From NCBI RefSeq assembly GCF_016802725.1, contig NC_052666.1, forward strand, positions 2,055,501 through 2,119,500: a stretch of 64,000 bases of DNA, given 5' to 3'. The DNA comes from Solenopsis invicta (lineage: Eukaryota > Arthropoda > Insecta > Hymenoptera > Formicidae). The translations under genes were made by a program, and so were the position numbers. This document shows, one piece after another, positions 45,770 through 58,056 of the stretch. The notes below the pieces were generated by a model. It did not search any database. It worked only from the letters and a program-made list of their open reading frames with translations, and was not told the DNA's origin. The stretch's first letter is position 1. Each line of letters begins with the position of its first letter.

Positions 45770-46675
45770 TTTTATTTATTATCTTTTATTTTTAATTGTG
45801 AAAATGTTCATTTTTATTAAGATTTTGATAAAACTTGACGTTTAACAGTTTGAAATATGTGATGACATGATAATGGTTAATGTTAAAACAAGAAACTTAT
45901 ATAATATTTGTTCTCAATATTTTTAACGAATCTACACTTTTTCAATGTGACATTAAAATAAACAGTTTTTTCAACATAACTTCTGAATATATATTTATTT
46001 TTATGAAATTTGATTAATATGTCATTTTTGTTGTGTATTTTTTAAAAAGAATTGAAATTTTGTATATAAGTGTTAGACTTTTTTCTTTGTGCAAAGGGAT
46101 GCTTTGACATAGTTTTTTATCAAGTATTTTTGAAAATAATTTTAAAATTAAGATTATAAAAGCTATGAGGTTTTTAAATATAAAATAATCTCTTGGTAGA
46201 TCCATATTTTCAATGATTTTTTAGAATATTACCCTTAAAATCATAAGAATCGAAATTTTTTAAATTTTGATTAAATCTAGTTGAATTTTTTTAAAATATC
46301 TACATTTAAATTTGATTAATATATTAAGCTCTTTGAAGCTTTATGGGGTAATTTTGATTATTAAAATTAATATTGTTTTCAATTAATTCAGTAATTAAAA
46401 GTTTTAACTTATTAATATTATATGGCATTGGACAGTATATACCGATGGACATAAGAGATGAGAGATAACAGAAATATATTCTATTATTTTAATAAATAAA
46501 CTACTGTATAACATCTATCCCCTTGTTTCACAAACGAATCACTACCCGTCTGTACACGTTGCAATTTATTGAGGTTTTCTAATTATGATATCTTACACTT
46601 TCTATTTTAATTATATAAAGTTGCAGTTTGTCGGTTTTTTGTATTTACTTATCAGTTATTCCAGAACGTTATAAT
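45770..46675. other. AT-rich spacer between transposase remnant and four-exon gene
   Basis: No ORF or RNA recognised. T/A-rich throughout. It presumably contains the promoter or an intron for the gene at 46676. Confidence 0.5.
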
Positions 46676-49173
46676 ATGCATCTTTTTAAAGTATGGACGA
46701 AAGGGGGCGAAGAAAAAGCTTTTGTAACAATTACAGCAAATGAAAATATATGCAAAAATTTAATATCGCAAGGTTTGTTATTTCATTATGTAATCTTTTA
46801 TACTTTTATATTTCTTTATAATTATTTTATACTTGATTTTAAAAATAATAATTTGTTTCAGCATCTAAAAAACTACAAATAAATGGAAATAGTCTAGTTT
46901 TAGACTCCGATGAAACACCGGTAACAGAAGATGAAGTGTTGTTGTTAATTAAGACCGAGACACTCATTCTTTTAGAAGAAAACGAGATTTTTACTAAAAT
47001 ACCGGACTTAGGTATTATTGCCAAAACTACTGAAAACTCCAGTATACTTGATATATCTGAAATACCATTCATTGAATCGGATCTAAATACAAATATGAAC
47101 TATGAGAGAAAGGAAAATATACCAGATAATTTAAATCAACAACAGTCTGCGATTATCGAAGTAATCCACGTCAAGCAAGAAGAATTAAATTGTATTGATT
47201 ATAAAGTACCCTGGAATAAAGTTCCAACTGATATGTTAAAGATATGTGAAGAAGGTATTAAAAATAAAAACATTATTACTGAGATCTGTCACATAATAGT
47301 GAATGATATTAGACAAATAAATAAAAACGTACTGACTACAACATTAAAAAAAATTGCTTTTGAAATGATACAAAAATACCCTGAAACCTTCATGGATAAA
47401 GATGAAGATGGACACATTTTAGGTGACGGATCTTGTTCAATGTTTCATAAACTTCGAGAACGCTGCTGTTACATGAAACGAATAGAAAGCAAACAGAAAT
47501 CTACAGAAAAATCGAAACCAATTCAAAGTAAACAACGGAAATTTCATATAATGGCAGGTTGTTCAAATTATCAAGATTTACATTCAACAAATGCTAAACA
47601 TATAAGAGCAGAACATTATGATGAAGACTCATTTGAAAAAATGATGAAAGATGGTTATATACAACAACGTAAATTTTTGGAGAATTTTCAAGAGCCACCC
47701 TCTTTGACTGATATACAAAAAGAATTTCCAATTCTTTTCAAATTAGAAAGTATTATATTTCATTTCAATAAACTTACAGGTAAAAAATTAGAAAAATTAC
47801 CTAACATTATGAAAGAGAAGTCCACAAAAATAGTGGAATACGCTATTCAAAATAAATATTTAAAATTGGATAATAATGAAGATTATTGTATTCAGTCATT
47901 GAGATTCTTTGCACTATATTTTAAAGATTTTGAAAAAATGTATTACAAAATTGAGGTACAAATTTTTAGGGTATATACTTTACATTTTAATATTTGATTT
48001 ATAAATTTATGTTTATTAATAACATTCAATTTATTTCAGAATGAAAATACGAATTTAAATGAAATATTACAAATGAATGCGCCTTGTATCGTGTCAATTG
48101 GTAAGATTATTATATTATTATTTTGAATGGGAACAAAAATTAACAGCGTTTTTAAATAATTTTTTTTAAATACACTATAAACAAAATATTTTCACATTCA
48201 TAACAGATCTTAATGCTGATTTTATTGTGTAATTTTATGTATTTTTTGAAGTTCAAAAAATTGCATGCCGAATAGATTTTTCGGTCATAATACAATTCTA
48301 AGTTGAATGAGAATTAGTAATATCACGTTTATTAAATTGAAAATTAATTTAATAATAAATGATTGAAACTCACATCTAAATGTGAAAAAATTCTTCGTTA
48401 AAGGCACTTTATTTATATTGTTTTCATATTATCGATCGAATAAGTTTGATTAAATTTTTCAAGTTTTTCTCGAACACAAAATGAAATCATGAAACTGTCT
48501 CAAAGATGGTGAAAGATAATGGATCAAAGTAACACATGTTGAATAAATCTATTTACAAATATAAATATTGTTTTTAAATTTCACTTAAACGCTGCAAACG
48601 TTTGTTCCGATTCAATTATTTTATTTAATATAAGTTTTAGTAGCTTTTTATAGTTTTTATATTTATTCCCTTTGATGAAGTGTTCTAAAAAAAAAACAGA
48701 ATAAAAAATGTAAAAATGTGTGCTATTACAAGATTATTAAAAATGCTATTAAAGTAGTTTTGTTTCAAAATTTCGAACATATTATGGTTACTTTTTTTGT
48801 ATGCACAAAACTTGCATTTTATTTTATATATTAAAAATTGTTAATATTTTCACTAAAATATTTTTGTAAATGATTAGATTCGAAATTATACTGCTAAAGT
48901 AAATTATAAATAATTTCAGGTAATCATTTTCAAGTTTTCGTAGAAAAGCAACTCTTTGGAAAAGAATTCTCAACATTCATAGAAGCACGGCAATGTGCCT
49001 TCGGTATATATTATGTCATGTGTCTCCAATATCCTGCTGAATTGTCAAATACTTTGGAAATGGTGCAGCGATATTATTTGAAAATCAACCCTGATCGAGG
49101 ATCTAAAGCATCTAAAAATAAAAATAAAACGGCCCTGAAAGTTATAAAATTAATAATGAAGTTAAATAAATAG
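46676..49173 (+). CDS. Four-exon gene, CIDE-N-like / SAMD3-like protein of 501 aa
   Basis: Exons 46676-46772, 46862-47955, 48040-48100 and 48920-49173. All introns are GT-AG, phases agree at every junction, and the joined frame is open from ATG to TAG (501 codons). Residues ~1-85 (VWTKGGEEKAF, then LVLDSDETPVTEDEV across intron 1) resemble a CIDE-N/CAD protein-interaction domain. Residues ~170-260 (MIQKYPETF and a following RERCCYMKR) resemble the conserved region of SAMD3-like uncharacterised animal proteins. The C-terminus is basic (SKASKNKNKTALK). It lies on the same strand 0.9 kb after the dead transposase, so it may be the second gene of that element or a host gene beside it. Intactness contrasts with the neighbour's decay. 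Biochemical role unknown. Confidence 0.75.
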
Positions 49174-50870
49174 TTTCCTGACTTACAATATTAAGTTTTC
49201 ATATATTTTATATATTTTGAATTTTATTGAAAAGAACGTTTCTCTTTCGAGTATAGTTTATTTTTAATTTTCAAAGGCACTTTTATTTTTAGAAAGAAAC
49301 TATTGCCACGCGCACCTTTTCTGTATTCTTATAATTTTGTAGTATTAGACTCGGAATACTTGTTACATAATGCATATTATATTTGTATAGTATAACTTTA
49401 AAAAATATACGTGGTACATATAGGCTATTTACTAGTAATCACACATTTTTATACAATTAGTAGCTCAGCAATACGTACACTCAACACTGAGTAATTAACT
49501 ATTATATGGTCAATATCAAGCAACCTGCAGAGAAAATTGTCTCTGAAAAAAACAAAATCTCTTTGCGATATAGTATGTATTACATTATTCAAATAAAACT
49601 TACTCTTGCAAATGATACGATTGTTTATCCCGATGACAAATCCGAAAGTACAATATACTCTTAAGGAAAACACGTATGCAAAACTCAATCCAAGAAACGT
49701 TAAATGCACAAAAATTCAAAGTTTTATAAAAAAATTGAGTATAAAAATTGAGGTATAAAAACAGGTTACCATCTCAAATAAGAACGTAATTTTACTGTGA
49801 AATTCGATGGTCATTTTTAACCTTTAATTTGGCTGTAAAAATACAGAGTAATTTGTAATTGTACCTCTAAACATTACATTTACCATTCAAACGGAATGAA
49901 GTTTCCAGTAAATATGAATTTTACTATCATGTTATGACTTTTACTATCAGACAGTAAACCTAAATAATATTCACTGGAAATTTCATTCCACTCGAATGGT
50001 AAATGTAATGTTTGGAGGAAAAATTACAAATTAATCTTTTACTATTATTTTTACTAGTATTTTTACTATTAAATATAAGGTTAAAAATGACCATCGATTT
50101 TCAGTAAAATTACGTACATATTTCTATCAGTGTACATATATATATATATATATATATGTATTTGTAACTTTTTGAAATATATATATATATATATTGTTTT
50201 GTAACTTTTTGAACTTTGAACAACAGGTTAGAAAAATATGAGATTTAGGGATTCAATGTATAAAAATATTATGTTCCTCGGGGAAGTGGTTAGAGAAATG
50301 TATGTATTACCAAAAAGAGTTTAGTAACATACATGTATTGTATCTGTTCGTGTAGTACTTTAATTGAATGCGTTCGACGGCAAGAATTATCGCCGCGGCA
50401 GATTTTTTTGGTCTACCAGCGCAACTTGTAACGCCAATAAATCGGAACTGGGTAAACTTAGAAAGCTGAAATCTCGCGATCTATGTTCTCGAAGGTATGC
50501 ATTAGGTCAAATATCAAATTTGGTAATGAGGTGAAGGGGCGGTTAGTAGCAATAAGTCCTGACTTTTACGTTATAATATTAATATTTGTAATACCAATAA
50601 TTAAAAATTATTGTATTTCAATAAAAAATAACGGAAAGAAGTAAAAGGCGTAAAAATACATGTTTTATTATTCGCAATAATTTAACCAGAGAAAAAAGTT
50701 GCTACGATTTTTTCCATTTAATATCTGAAAAATTTTAATTGTAATATTCACACGTACGATGCACATGTAAAGGAGATATACCTCTTCCCTTCTATGTATT
50801 TATGTATGTGCTTACATGGAAAAATAATTTCAACGAAATGCATCATTAGCCTTGAACACGTATCGACAGG
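49174..50870. other. AT-rich stretch with a small foldback repeat
   Basis: No gene recognised. Holds the foldback at 49784-50115, the tentative CACTA-like right end (50128-50132) and two TA microsatellites (50137-50160, 50177-50196). Confidence 0.5.
49784..50115. repeat. Foldback MITE-like repeat (~330 bp)
   Basis: Starts ACGTAATTTTACTGTG and ends with its near reverse complement TCAGTAAAATTACGT. Arms of over 120 bp match imperfectly (for example TAAATGTAATGTTTGGAGG against CCTCTAAACATTACATTTA). The right arm continues into a CACTGATAGAAAT-type end; the left equivalent is degraded. Confidence 0.7.
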
Positions 50871-51333
50871 TTGTTTGTGTCACACGCCGCTACGCTGCAA
50901 ATATGCGCCGCGCGCAAGCTTCCCTCTCCCCTCTGCTCGATCGAGATTTCTAATGTAGAGGCGCACACTGATGCAACTGTATATGAATGATCTAGAATAT
51001 TCTAAGGGCTCTTCGAGTGGTGGGGATAGATTTTTTTCATGCCGCGCTAGATAATGCAATGTTCATCAGACAAAAGACAACGTATAATAGATATGTAATT
51101 AGCGCTCGGACATCAGTAGATGACTTTGAGGCATATCACATCTATTGTCGACGGTCAAAGAAATTTCGATCGCTGGATCGAGTTGATCAGTGGCCGCAAC
51201 AATTCGCTTTTTGGAAGCAAAATTCACATCGAGATCAATATCGCGTTCTGCACATACAGCGGTACTGTAATTCATTTAAATTTAAACAAATTTGCGAGTG
51301 CTCCGAGACAACGTACTAATAACTGTGGACAAA
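50871..51333 (+). other. Upstream region of the DNA polymerase gene
   Basis: The composition becomes GC-richer from about 50885. An open frame from 51120 overlaps the polymerase 5' end and reads protein-like (RNNSLFGSKIHIEINIAFC), but it has no recognised family and ends at 51347. It may be the tail of an upstream gene of the same element, or chance. Confidence 0.3.
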
Positions 51334-54300
51334 ATGGAGAACATTGAACGCGAACTGCTCGAGCGATGCTCGCAGATCGCTACTCAAGAGGAGTATCGTG
51401 CATGGGTGGAACGATGCGAAGAGTGCCTCGCGCATCTCGAAGAATGCTGTAGTAGTGCCAAACGTCCTCGACTCACCACTGGCTCCAGACAATCCATAGT
51501 GACGAGAATCGCGCGACTCGCGGGGGCGAAAAAGCAGTTAGAAAGACGTTTCGTGCACGTTGGTGGTGGTGCGCACGCCAGTACAAGCGCCGGTGGCAAA
51601 AAATCGCTCGAGTGGCGCGAGATCGACGCCGCGTTTGAATCACGTATTCTTACGGGTGCTGTAATAAACGACGATTATATTGAACCACGACATTTCTTGG
51701 AAGACGCTAGTGATTTGGTGATCGAGCAAGTGCGAGACGCTATCGCGAAACGTGGAAATGTGAAGGTGAATACCGTATTCAACGGTCAATTTGTAAACAT
51801 TCGTGATGACCGCGATAATAAAAGTTTCGCGACCAAGAACCATGAACTATACAGAAATTTGAACGCGTCAAATTTGCGCGAATGGTACGAGCAGCATGTA
51901 ATCGAAATGATATTAGAGAAGCTCGACGAGTTTCAAGAACGCGATAGCGGCTGGGCGTTACATCGAATACAGAACTTGATGGTAAATATAAACAAGTTTA
52001 ATCCCATGCGCGCTGGATGTTGTATCAAAATGCCGAAGGAAGTAAGTAACAAGCGTGCAATAATTAATGTGCAATCGGAAGACAATGCGTGCTTTGCCTG
52101 GTCGGTGGTGGCCGCCTTGTACCCGGTTAAAAAAAATGCCGACCGGAAGTCATCTTATCCGCATTATTCTGTTTTGAAGTTTGAAGACATTCAATTTCCA
52201 ATGAAAGTGAAAGACATTGGAAAATTTGAACGTTTAAACGACGTGTCGGTGAACGTATACACTACCGAATTAGATGAAAAAAAAAAGATATATTACGTAC
52301 CGTTACGTTTGACTAAAGATAAGAAGGAGAAACACATCAATCTTTTCTACGTGGAAGATAAACATGACGTCATCCACGGTCATTTTGCATGGATTAAGAA
52401 CCTGTCGCGACTGGTCAGCTCACAGCTAAGCAAAAAGGAACACAAGAAATTCATCTGCGATCGGTAAGTGTAATATATAAAAAACATTTTCACACATTTA
52501 ATTATTGTTTAGTAAAAAAATAAATTTCTTTTGTTACAGTTGCCTGCATTACTTTCACTTAGAGGAAAAATTGCAGTTACACGAAGTGGAGTGCAAGAAA
52601 CTAAATGACGACTGCGCCATTATACTACCGAGAGAGGACCAGAAATGGCTAGAATTTAACTCATACAACAATAAGGAGCGCGTCCCGTTTGTAATTTACG
52701 CCGATTTGGAGTGCGTATTGAAGAAGATGGAGAACGAAACAGAGAATACATCGAGTTTCGCGTATCAACACCATGAAGTATACAGCATAGCTTACTATGT
52801 TAAATGCTTGTATGACGACACCTTATCAAATTATCACTTTCGCCGCGATAATAACTGCGTCGCGTGGTTCGCGAAAGAATTAGAAAATTTAGCGCATGAC
52901 ATGAAAGCTCGAATATCCGCCGATGTTTCAATGGAACAATTAACTAAGCAGCAGAAAGAGGCATTTTTAAACGCGACGAATTGTCATATATGCGAAAAAC
53001 CGTTTATATCAAATAAGGGTCTTACCTGTAACGAGAGGCTTGATGATAATCAGCGGGTGCGTGATCACTGTCATTTGACCGGCAAATATCGCGGTCCTGC
53101 CCATAATAAATGTAATTTAAATTATAAGAATACGTACGTTATTCCAGTCGTTTTTCACAATTTGAGCGGTTACGACGCACATTTTATAATAAAAGAAATT
53201 TCTACCGCGTTTGAAGGCAAGATCGACCTACTACCGATTAATAAAGAAAAATATATTTCGTTTACTAAACATGTCGCAGCTACCAGTGTAGGAACAAAAT
53301 CGGGTGAAGTACGAAATTGTATACGATTTCGATTTATCGACTCATATAAATTTCTAAGTGTGAGCCTCGAAAAATTGGCGTCGTTTCTAAGTATTGAACA
53401 ATTAAAAATTACTCGTTCCGAATTTTCCACGTTGTCAAACGAAGATTTCGAACTCCTCACGCGTAAAGGCGTTTTTCCGTACGACTACGTTGATGATGCC
53501 GACAAGCTTTTAGAAACGCGTTTACCACCGCGTGAATCATTCTCCAGTTCACTTAGCGGGAAGACGGTATCAGAGCAGGATTACGCTCATGCCGAGAACG
53601 TATGGCAGCGGTTTGCAATTGAAACCCTGGGTGAATACAGCGATTTATATTTGAAAACGGATGTCTTATTATTAGCCGATATTTTCGAAAACTTTCGTGA
53701 TAAAAGCATTCAGAGTTACGGTTTGGACCCTGCGCATTACTATACATTGCCAGGTTACACATGGGATGCAATGTTGAAGAAAACAGGTATAAGATTCGAG
53801 TTGCTCACAGACATAGAAATGCTACTTTTCGTGGAACGTGGGATTCGTGGCGGTTTAAGCCAATGTTCGGGCAGATATGCAAAGGCTAATAATAAATACA
53901 TGAATTCGTACGATCCGTCAAAACCGTCGACTTATTTGATGTATCATGATGTGAATAATCTGTATGGGTGGGCAATGTGTCAACCGTTGCCATACGGTAA
54001 ATTTAAATGGGTCGAAAACGTTGACAATTTTGATGTAAACGCGATCGCATTGGACTCGGACACCGGGTACGTACTAGAAGTCGACCTTGCATATGAAAAT
54101 CATCTGCACGATCGACACAGTGACTTACCGTTCTGTCCTTCGAGCGATAAGCCTCCAGGGTCAAGGCAAAGTAAGCTTTTAGCGACAGTGCATGATAAAG
54201 AGCGTTACGTCATCCACTACCGCTATCTTCAACAGTGCACGCGTCACGGGCTTCGAATCGTAAAAATACATCGCGTACTTCAATTCGCTCAATCTACCTG

Positions 54301-54859
54301 GCTCAGCGAGTATATAGAATTAAATACAAAATTTCGAACGAACGCGAAAAATGATTTCGAGAAAAATTTATACAAATTAATGAATAATGCAGTTTTCGGT
54401 AAAACAATGGAAAATGTACGTAATCACGTTAATATAAGATTAGTAACGCAATGGGAAGGCCGTTACGGGGCAGAGGCCATGATTGCTGCTCCGAATTTTC
54501 ATAGTCGCAGCGTTTTTGCAGAAAATCTGGTTGCCATAGAAATGCGTAAACTCTCGGTAAAATTTAACAAACCCATATATGTCGGTATGTGTATTCTCGA
54601 CATTTCGAAAATCTGCCTTTACGAATTTCACTACGATTATATGCTGCCATTGTATAAAGATAAATGTAAGATACTCTATACAGACACAGACAGTCTCATC
54701 TATGCCATTGAGTGTGACGATGTGTACATGGATATGAAACGTGATATCGCGAGATACGACACGAGCGATTATCCCGCGAACAACGTATATAATATGCCTC
54801 TCGCGAATAAGAAGGTTCCAGGGCTAATGAAAGACGAGAATTGCGGCAAGATTATGACT
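51334..54859 (+). pseudogene. Protein-primed family B DNA polymerase (Polinton/adintovirus type), exons 1-2, 3' end displaced
   Basis: Exon 1 is 51334-52463 and exon 2 starts at 52540. The upstream TTG (51292) is rejected in favour of ATG 51334. The N-terminal 376 residues are a Cys-rich helical start, then a protease-like pair (DNACFAWSVVAALYP ~250, HFAWIKNLSRLV ~350). A CxxC...H...C motif spans the intron. Polymerase: Exo I YADLEC (~430), Exo II NLSGYDAHF (~585), Exo III YLKTDVLLL (~745), motif A DVNNLYGWA (~846), motif B NNAVFGKTMEN (~991), motif C TDTDSLIY (~1090). Between Exo I and II lies CHICE...VRDHCHLTGKYRG...HNKCN (~525-565), an Endonuclease VII-like zinc motif. All catalytic Asp/Glu positions visible are kept. 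The ORF then runs into the insertion at 54860 and stops at 54967. Expected function: replication of a linear, protein-capped element. Confidence 0.88.
52464..52539 (+). other. 76-bp intron in the polymerase gene
   Basis: Donor GTAAGT at 52464 and acceptor TTGTTACAG ending 52539. Without splicing, exon 1 stops at TAA 52465-52467. Splicing restores the frame and reconstitutes a CDRCLHYF zinc-binding motif whose Cys residues lie on both sides. Confidence 0.85.
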
Positions 54860-55432
54860 TATAGCGTTTTTCACTGGGCGACACTGAGTGCGCACTGGAA
54901 ACTCGCCGAGTTCAGGCGACACTGCCCGAGTGCACTGACAGTGCGAGTTTCTTGCACTCTCAGCTAAACACGTCCATTATTTTCTGTGCAGTTTTATGGC
55001 GCATTATATTCGATACCTTTTGAACATTAGCATCACAAAAATTTGTAATTTAATATGGAAGGATCGATTAGTTTGTGTATTTCTTTTAGAATAAATACTG
55101 AAATATTAACTTTAACCATTGAGCCGCTTGAAACGGACGTATAATAAATTAAAGAGTAAGTATATACTTATGATCTTGGTTTTTGAGGTTATTCAATGCA
55201 CATGTTAGAAAAGAAATTGATAAATTTCTATAAAATTAATTAATAAAAATAATAATAAAATTAATAAAATAATAAAATTAATTGGTAAGTACCACAGACT
55301 CCATTAGATTAAAAATAATTAATAATAATAATGTAATATAATAATAATAGTAATAGTAATAGTAGTAATAGTAATAATAGTAATAATAATAATATAATTA
55401 ATAATACAATTATTAATAATATAATTATTTGT

Positions 55433-55773
55433 ATTAGAGAATAAAACGTAGGAAATACGAATCAAACGCAGTAGTTGGTGCGTCAATATAATAATACATA
55501 TATTTCGCTATTAATACATAAACGTGAATACAAATAACGGACGCGTTTCAACTTTCCTTGAAGTCATTCTCAACGATAATTTTCAATTAACAAAATCATA
55601 TATGCTAATTGTTAATTTAAAATTATCGTTGAGAATGACTTCAAAGAAAGTCGAAACGCGTCCGTTATTTGTATTCACATTTATGTACTGATAGCGAAAT
55701 ATATTTACTATTTATATTATTGACGCACCAACTACCGCATTTGACTCGTATTTCCTACGTTTTATTCTCTAAT
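55433..55773. repeat. Hairpin MITE-like repeat (~340 bp)
   Basis: ATTAGAGAATAAAACGTAGG at the left is mirrored by its reverse complement at the right. Arms of about 160 bp match well, including AACGGACGCGTTTC against GAAACGCGTCCGTT. It sits beside a TAA/TAG microsatellite (about 55300-55430). No coding capacity. Confidence 0.85.
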
Positions 55774-55945
55774 TTTAATACTACCAAGTCTATCTTAAAT
55801 ATTTTGATAATTATTTGTAGTATTGATACTATATATTTATACAATATATATTATTGCTTCACGTGTAATACAATATAATCTGCAGAAACAATGAAAACAA
55901 TAAAACAGATGTACTTACATCTTTATCCGTTAAGTTATGCATCAC

Positions 55946-56074
55946 CTAGACAAAATTTTTGATTTTCGGAATTTTCCGTGGATTTTTTAATACTTCTTCT
56001 TCATCACTGCTAGATGATGATGAAGAAAGCAAATCTAGTAATGCAATTGCTAATCGTGCGTCCCGCGCAGCCAT
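55946..56074 (-). pseudogene. Short N-terminal relic, possibly Harbinger-type transposase
   Basis: Encodes MAARDARLAIALLDLLSSSS then DEEEVLKNPRKI and stops. A Ser/Asp/Glu-rich N-terminus resembles the start of the fragment at 56803-56982. Too short for certainty. Confidence 0.3.
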
Positions 56075-56802
56075 GTTGCACTGAACTGGCACCGTCTCTG
56101 GGAGCTCGTGCTGAAATCTTGCACGAAAGGGCAAAAATTCGGCACTAGCCTTCCCAGTGAAACAGCGCGCACCGGTTTCATGCGCACCGAAACGTTCAGG
56201 CCCAGTTTCACAACTTTGGGTTTAACCCGAGCTTAGTTGAACTACCGTCAAGTTTAACGCCACGGTTAAACTTCTATCGCGTTTCACAACCAAACTCTAG
56301 GTTACGTAAACCTATAATCTATGCGAAGAAACTTCAACAGACTTATCTTTCTTCTAGAACAAGTAGTGTGATTGGTTGTTACCGAAGAGTAGGGAATGAG
56401 ATATTACAGGTTCTATACACCAAGGCAAAAAGTAATGAACAAATTTAAAAGTTTTAAAGTTTTCTTCTTACATGTTTCCAAATCAGTTTGAACTAAACAA
56501 TTAAATTCAATTGTTACTGTAAAAATTTACACTTTATTAAGTACATTAAACATTGGAACACTAATTAGAAAAAAATTTCTCATAAAATAAAGAACAACAG
56601 ATTAGAATGAAAGACAAAATTGAGTTTTGAAAAAAATAAATAAATCTAAAAGACAGCCACTCGAAATAAAAAAAAACTGTTCTTTGGAAAAACACATATG
56701 GTCATCGTAATTATAGTATGTAATCTATAAGTACTAATTTAATAATATTACAAAACTATTTTTACTGTTCTGTTTTATAAGAAATTTCTTCTTTGATTTC
56801 TC

Positions 56803-56982
56803 TTAGACTGCAGTAACAGATTCCTTGGTTAAGCGAAATCGAGCATAAAAATCAATGTCATCAAATTCTTCAACATATGACGGTCGTCTTCTAATTATTC
56901 TCGGGCGTCGATTTATTATTTGCACAAAATCTTCATCGTCAGATGACGATAACATATATTCCAGAGCCATATCTTGCAACAT
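56803..56982 (-). pseudogene. PIF/Harbinger transposase N-terminal fragment
   Basis: Reads MALEYMLSSSDDEDF, RRPRIIRRRPSYVEE and DDIDFYARFRLTKESV and then stops at 56803. The acidic start followed by a FRLTK-type segment is characteristic of HARBI1-like transposase N-termini. The DDE catalytic part is missing, so it is a truncated relic inside the outer Harbinger-like element. Confidence 0.55.
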
Positions 56983-57085
56983 AACCTTTTTACAATTCCG
57001 TGGAGATATCAGCCATGAAGTACAATACTCGAAAGATTACTGAAAGCAGTGGCGCTGCAGTATTAAACCTCGGTTATCTACCTTA

Positions 57086-58056
57086 GGCCCGGTTTCACAA
57101 CTTTCAGATTAACCCGAGTTTAGCTGAACGTCCGTCAAAATTGACGCCGGCGTTAAACCTGTATGGCGTTCCACAACTCATTTTTAACCGTAGGTTACGT
57201 AACCCTATACCCTATTTACTGAAACTCAGAATATATGCTTCTTTCTCCTTAAACGTAAATTGTGATTGGTTAGTTAAAATTTTGAAAAAAAAAGAGGGAA
57301 AAGCATGCCGATGTAGCCCATTTTACAATAGCCGTAACATAAAGCCATAAAGTTCTAAGGTATATATTATGTAGTTGAGAGCTTGTTTGTGACCGCATAC
57401 ACGTTCGGACGTTTTCGCCCGTTACTGATATATTTTTCTTGTGACTGTCGATTATATCTCAATCGGTCTGCCAGAATGATCACTGTCTTTCTGTATTTTA
57501 TTATTGCATTTATTTTTGCATCATAGTCAAATCGTTCATTTCCTGGTCATCGTTTCCTGTTCATTTATAGTTACTGGGTATCACTCAAAAGGATAAGAAG
57601 AAGAATTGTTGTAAGAACTCGTAAACGGCTAAAGAACTTTTACTTTTGTTCAATAAAAGTTATATAATAAAATAATTGTGATGTCCTGTAAAAAAGAATT
57701 GTCCGTGAAGGATAATATGAATAAAAAGCGGCTACCGAATTTTTCAAGAGATGAAAAAATTACATTAGTTGAAATTATTGAAAGCAAAAAATGATATATA
57801 TGATATATCATATTTACTCAAAAGTAAATATGATTACGAGATGTGCGAAACTTTCACAGCAATTTCATTGGTGCCAGGGTTGTAAACCTCGGTTAAATTG
57901 GTTAAACGCCCAAAATCGGGGGTTCATCTTTAACCGAGGCAAGTGAACCTTAACGAAGGTTTAAGGTGGTTATGAAACGCCACAAAGGCGCTAAACTGAG
58001 TTCAGCGAGTTAAACTTCGGTTAACTCGAGCTAACCGTGAATTGTGAAACCGGGCC
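57086..58056. mobile_element. Harbinger-like element (inner nested copy)
   Basis: 971 bp with ends GGCCCGGTTTCACAA and TTGTGAAACCGGGCC, flanked by TTA (57083-57085, 58057-58059), the canonical PIF/Harbinger target duplication. Internal sequence includes repeated GGTTAAAC-type motifs and a Myb-like relic. Confidence 0.85.
57681..57794 (+). pseudogene. Myb/SANT-like fragment of a Harbinger accessory protein
   Basis: A 37-codon ORF with KRLPNFSRDEKITLVEIIES, which looks like the first helix of the Myb/SANT-type DNA-binding protein that PIF/Harbinger elements encode alongside the transposase. It stops immediately after and is a relic. Confidence 0.45.

Larger units (their letters stand above)
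42176..50132 (+). mobile_element. Candidate CACTA/EnSpm-like element (boundaries tentative)
   Basis: The left end CACTGATAAAAATCGATGCG and the right end (reverse complement CACTGATAGAAATATGTACG) resemble CACTA/EnSpm termini and each is bordered by TA. Between them lie a decayed EnSpm-like transposase and a four-exon gene on the same strand. The doubt is that the right end may instead belong to a separate MITE (foldback 49784-50115), and the outer flanks do not rejoin to a recognisable empty site. Confidence 0.35.
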
